A DNA stretch of 64,000 nt from Lepidodermella squamata (taxonomy: Eukaryota; Gastrotricha). Positions within the stretch are counted from its first letter, which is position 1; every line of letters starts with the position of its first letter. The stretch covers positions 744,001 through 808,000 of the forward strand of contig JBLDXI010000054.1 of the NCBI GenBank assembly GCA_047495785.1. The letters run 5' to 3'. The notes beneath the pieces are model-generated. The model saw only the letters and a list, made by a program, of their open reading frames with translations. It was not told where the DNA came from and searched no databases. Shown in pieces: positions 62,306-64,000 of this stretch. The position numbers were made by a program, and so were the translations under genes.

Positions 62306-64000
62306 ATGCTCATAATTATTCTGATTCAGATCTTTGTTGTTCGTAGTTGTTTGTCTGCACAGGTATCAATGGATAGCCCAATTCCAGACTTCGTATACAG
62401 AACTGGATACAATCCGAATAATTCCCGCCCTGTGATAAAACTACTTGCTTCTGTCAACTACTGGGGGCCACCTACTCTGAATAACGGCCCTCTTTGTACC
62501 GAACCCATGCGTTACGCCTTGGACAGCATCAAAAACGTTCCGAACTTGCTATCAAATTACGAAATCGTGATTGATGTTTACAACGATTACGTAAGTACTT
62601 TTACGGTTTGTTTTATGCTTGGGTTTCTCACGATTTTGAGCACTTTGGAAAGCTATGAGGCCTGTGCGCAAAATGGGTTTAGATATGACTTCTTTGATTG
62701 TTTTAGAGAATGCTACTAGGGACGTTTTCTTAGCCGAATGATGCCGCTCTCAGCGCGCCACGTTGATGGAACTGTTTTAAAACAGCAGCGTTCATTTACC
62801 ATGCCTTTAGCCTTTGCACTTTGTTTTGAGTTTAGAGTGCGAAAACTAAGCCAAATCTGATTACTGATATGATGACTGTTTTTTCTACAGTGCAGCAGAC
62901 ACGCTGGCATCGAAGCTTTCCATTCCAAAATGGAGGAAAATGATGAAGCTGAAGGAAGGTTCCCTATATTAATACACTCTATATGCCCGGCTCACTACTA
63001 CAACGGTCAAGCTATGGCAGTGTATAATTTTGTTTCCGTAAAATTGCTGGGCAACTTTTGAATCCCGTGATAGTTATAGCTACATTTCAGATAACTGCCT
63101 CCACTGTCATGGACGATGTTGACGTTAAGAGAAGCCTACTACAAAATTTATACAATCTATCACCATCCGTTGGCGATAACTACGAAGCCGTCGGACGGTT
63201 TATGCAGCTGATGAATTGGCGGAAAATGGCGCAAATATCAGAGATGTACGGAATTTACAATCAGATGGAGATTGACGTATCGATGATGTTAGAATCAAAG
63301 TACAATATACGAACGCTTGGGATCTTCAAAATACCATTCGATTACCCTTCGCCACCAGAGTCCGAAGAAATCAGTGCTACTGTCGAAGAAATGAAAACTG
63401 TTGATCCTCGTATTATTTTCCTGGGAGCGATTTTCCCATCGCGAGTTGCATGCTGGCTCCATCGGTTGGGAATTTTTGGACCTCACTACGTTATTTTGAT
63501 ACCGCAGAGAGCTTCTTTCACGCAAACGGATCCGCTTCGTTTCAGTTGGTGCACAACGCAGATGCTGAGCGAGGTTCTTCAAAGCTCGATCTTGCATAAC
63601 GCCGCTACTGCCATGGATTTAGGCCAATGGTCCAAAACTGACTCGTTGGGAAATTCGGCTCGAGAATTCGATGACGCCGTAAATTCGATGATCGATATCA
63701 ACCCCCAAATTGTCGGCTGGTTTGATCGCTATCACTTTTACGACCCATTGCTTCTCTCACTATTCGTCCTCAATTCGACAGAAGCTTCGCTAAACAAGGT
63801 CAACCAAACCCTACTGGATTGGACAACAACGACAGAGAACTTTCAGAAAAATGGTTCATTCATAGTTGCAGAAATCAAGAAAGCGTTATATGCAACACGT
63901 GTTACCGGAAAATTGGGTGCGTTCGGCTTTGAGCGGAATACAACGAGAAACACTGGGGGAAACATCGCATACGCCTTCTATCAGTACCAGCAAATTCCTA
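62306..64000 (+). CDS. GABA-B-type class C GPCR, paralogue B (cut by window end)
   Basis: Model: exons 62306-62590, 62891-63031 and 63091 to beyond 64000. Signal peptide MLIIILIQIFVVRSCLSA; Venus-flytrap domain with CTEPMRYALDSIKNVPNLL, HYYNGQAMA, NYEAVGRFMQLMNWRKM, VDPRIIFLGAIFP and FYDPLLLSLFVLNSTE. It is collinear with the gene at 54652 (exon 2 is 141 nt in both, all phases 0) and stays open to the last base. The membrane domain lies outside the window. Intron 1 is 300 nt here against 61 nt in paralogue A. Confidence 0.85.

Noticed and set aside
1-64000. CRISPR arrays, bacterial operons, rRNA or tRNA genes
   Set aside because: No regularly spaced repeats, no operon structure and no cloverleaf or rRNA sequence recognised; the DNA is nuclear eukaryotic.

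Overview
The window is nuclear DNA from an animal. Genes are split by GT-AG introns whose 3' ends are mostly TTTTCAG or TTTTTAG. Coding exons are GC- and CpG-rich, while introns and spacers are AT-rich. The genes are animal receptors and channels plus a complete axonemal outer-arm dynein heavy chain, so the organism builds motile cilia or flagella. I cannot name the phylum. CpG is not depleted in exons and many receptors lie in tandem, which suggests a small invertebrate genome, but that is inference.

Layout. Positions 1-1953 hold a foldback repeat and no gene I recognise. Four tandem minus-strand genes (1954-3301, 3685-5059, 5606-7058, 7540-9024) encode divergent Cys-loop ligand-gated ion channel subunits with micro-introns. 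Next come an intronless plus-strand LicD/fukutin-related type II membrane protein (9866-11782) and an intronless minus-strand GABA-B-type class C receptor (11901-14159), converging with a 118-base gap. Positions 15286-46391 hold one plus-strand gene for a DNAH5/DNAH8-type dynein heavy chain. By my exon model it encodes about 4,670 residues. Its introns carry several MITE-like DNA transposons.

Positions 46992-47462 encode a small orphan multi-pass membrane protein. The last 16 kb alternates three minus-strand genes for small secreted proteins with two PAN/apple-like modules (47620-48479, 51378-52280, 59301-60918) with two plus-strand GABA-B-like receptor genes (54652-57274 and 62306 to the window end). 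Between them lie an ankyrin gene fragment, a truncated fifth Cys-loop channel and several repeats.

The most interesting signal is a pair of adjacent, homologous 123-nt exons of identical phase inside the dynein gene, between AAA3 and AAA4 (38450-38572 and 38790-38912). They look like mutually exclusive alternative exons in a motor protein. Other notable points are the extra conserved cysteine pairs in the channel cluster, a probable GC-AG micro-intron gained in one channel paralogue, a CPKC-repeat stem on the LicD-like protein, and an upstream block conserved in all three PAN genes. All exon models come from reading splice sites, phase and paralogue alignment by eye; no transcript or database search was available.
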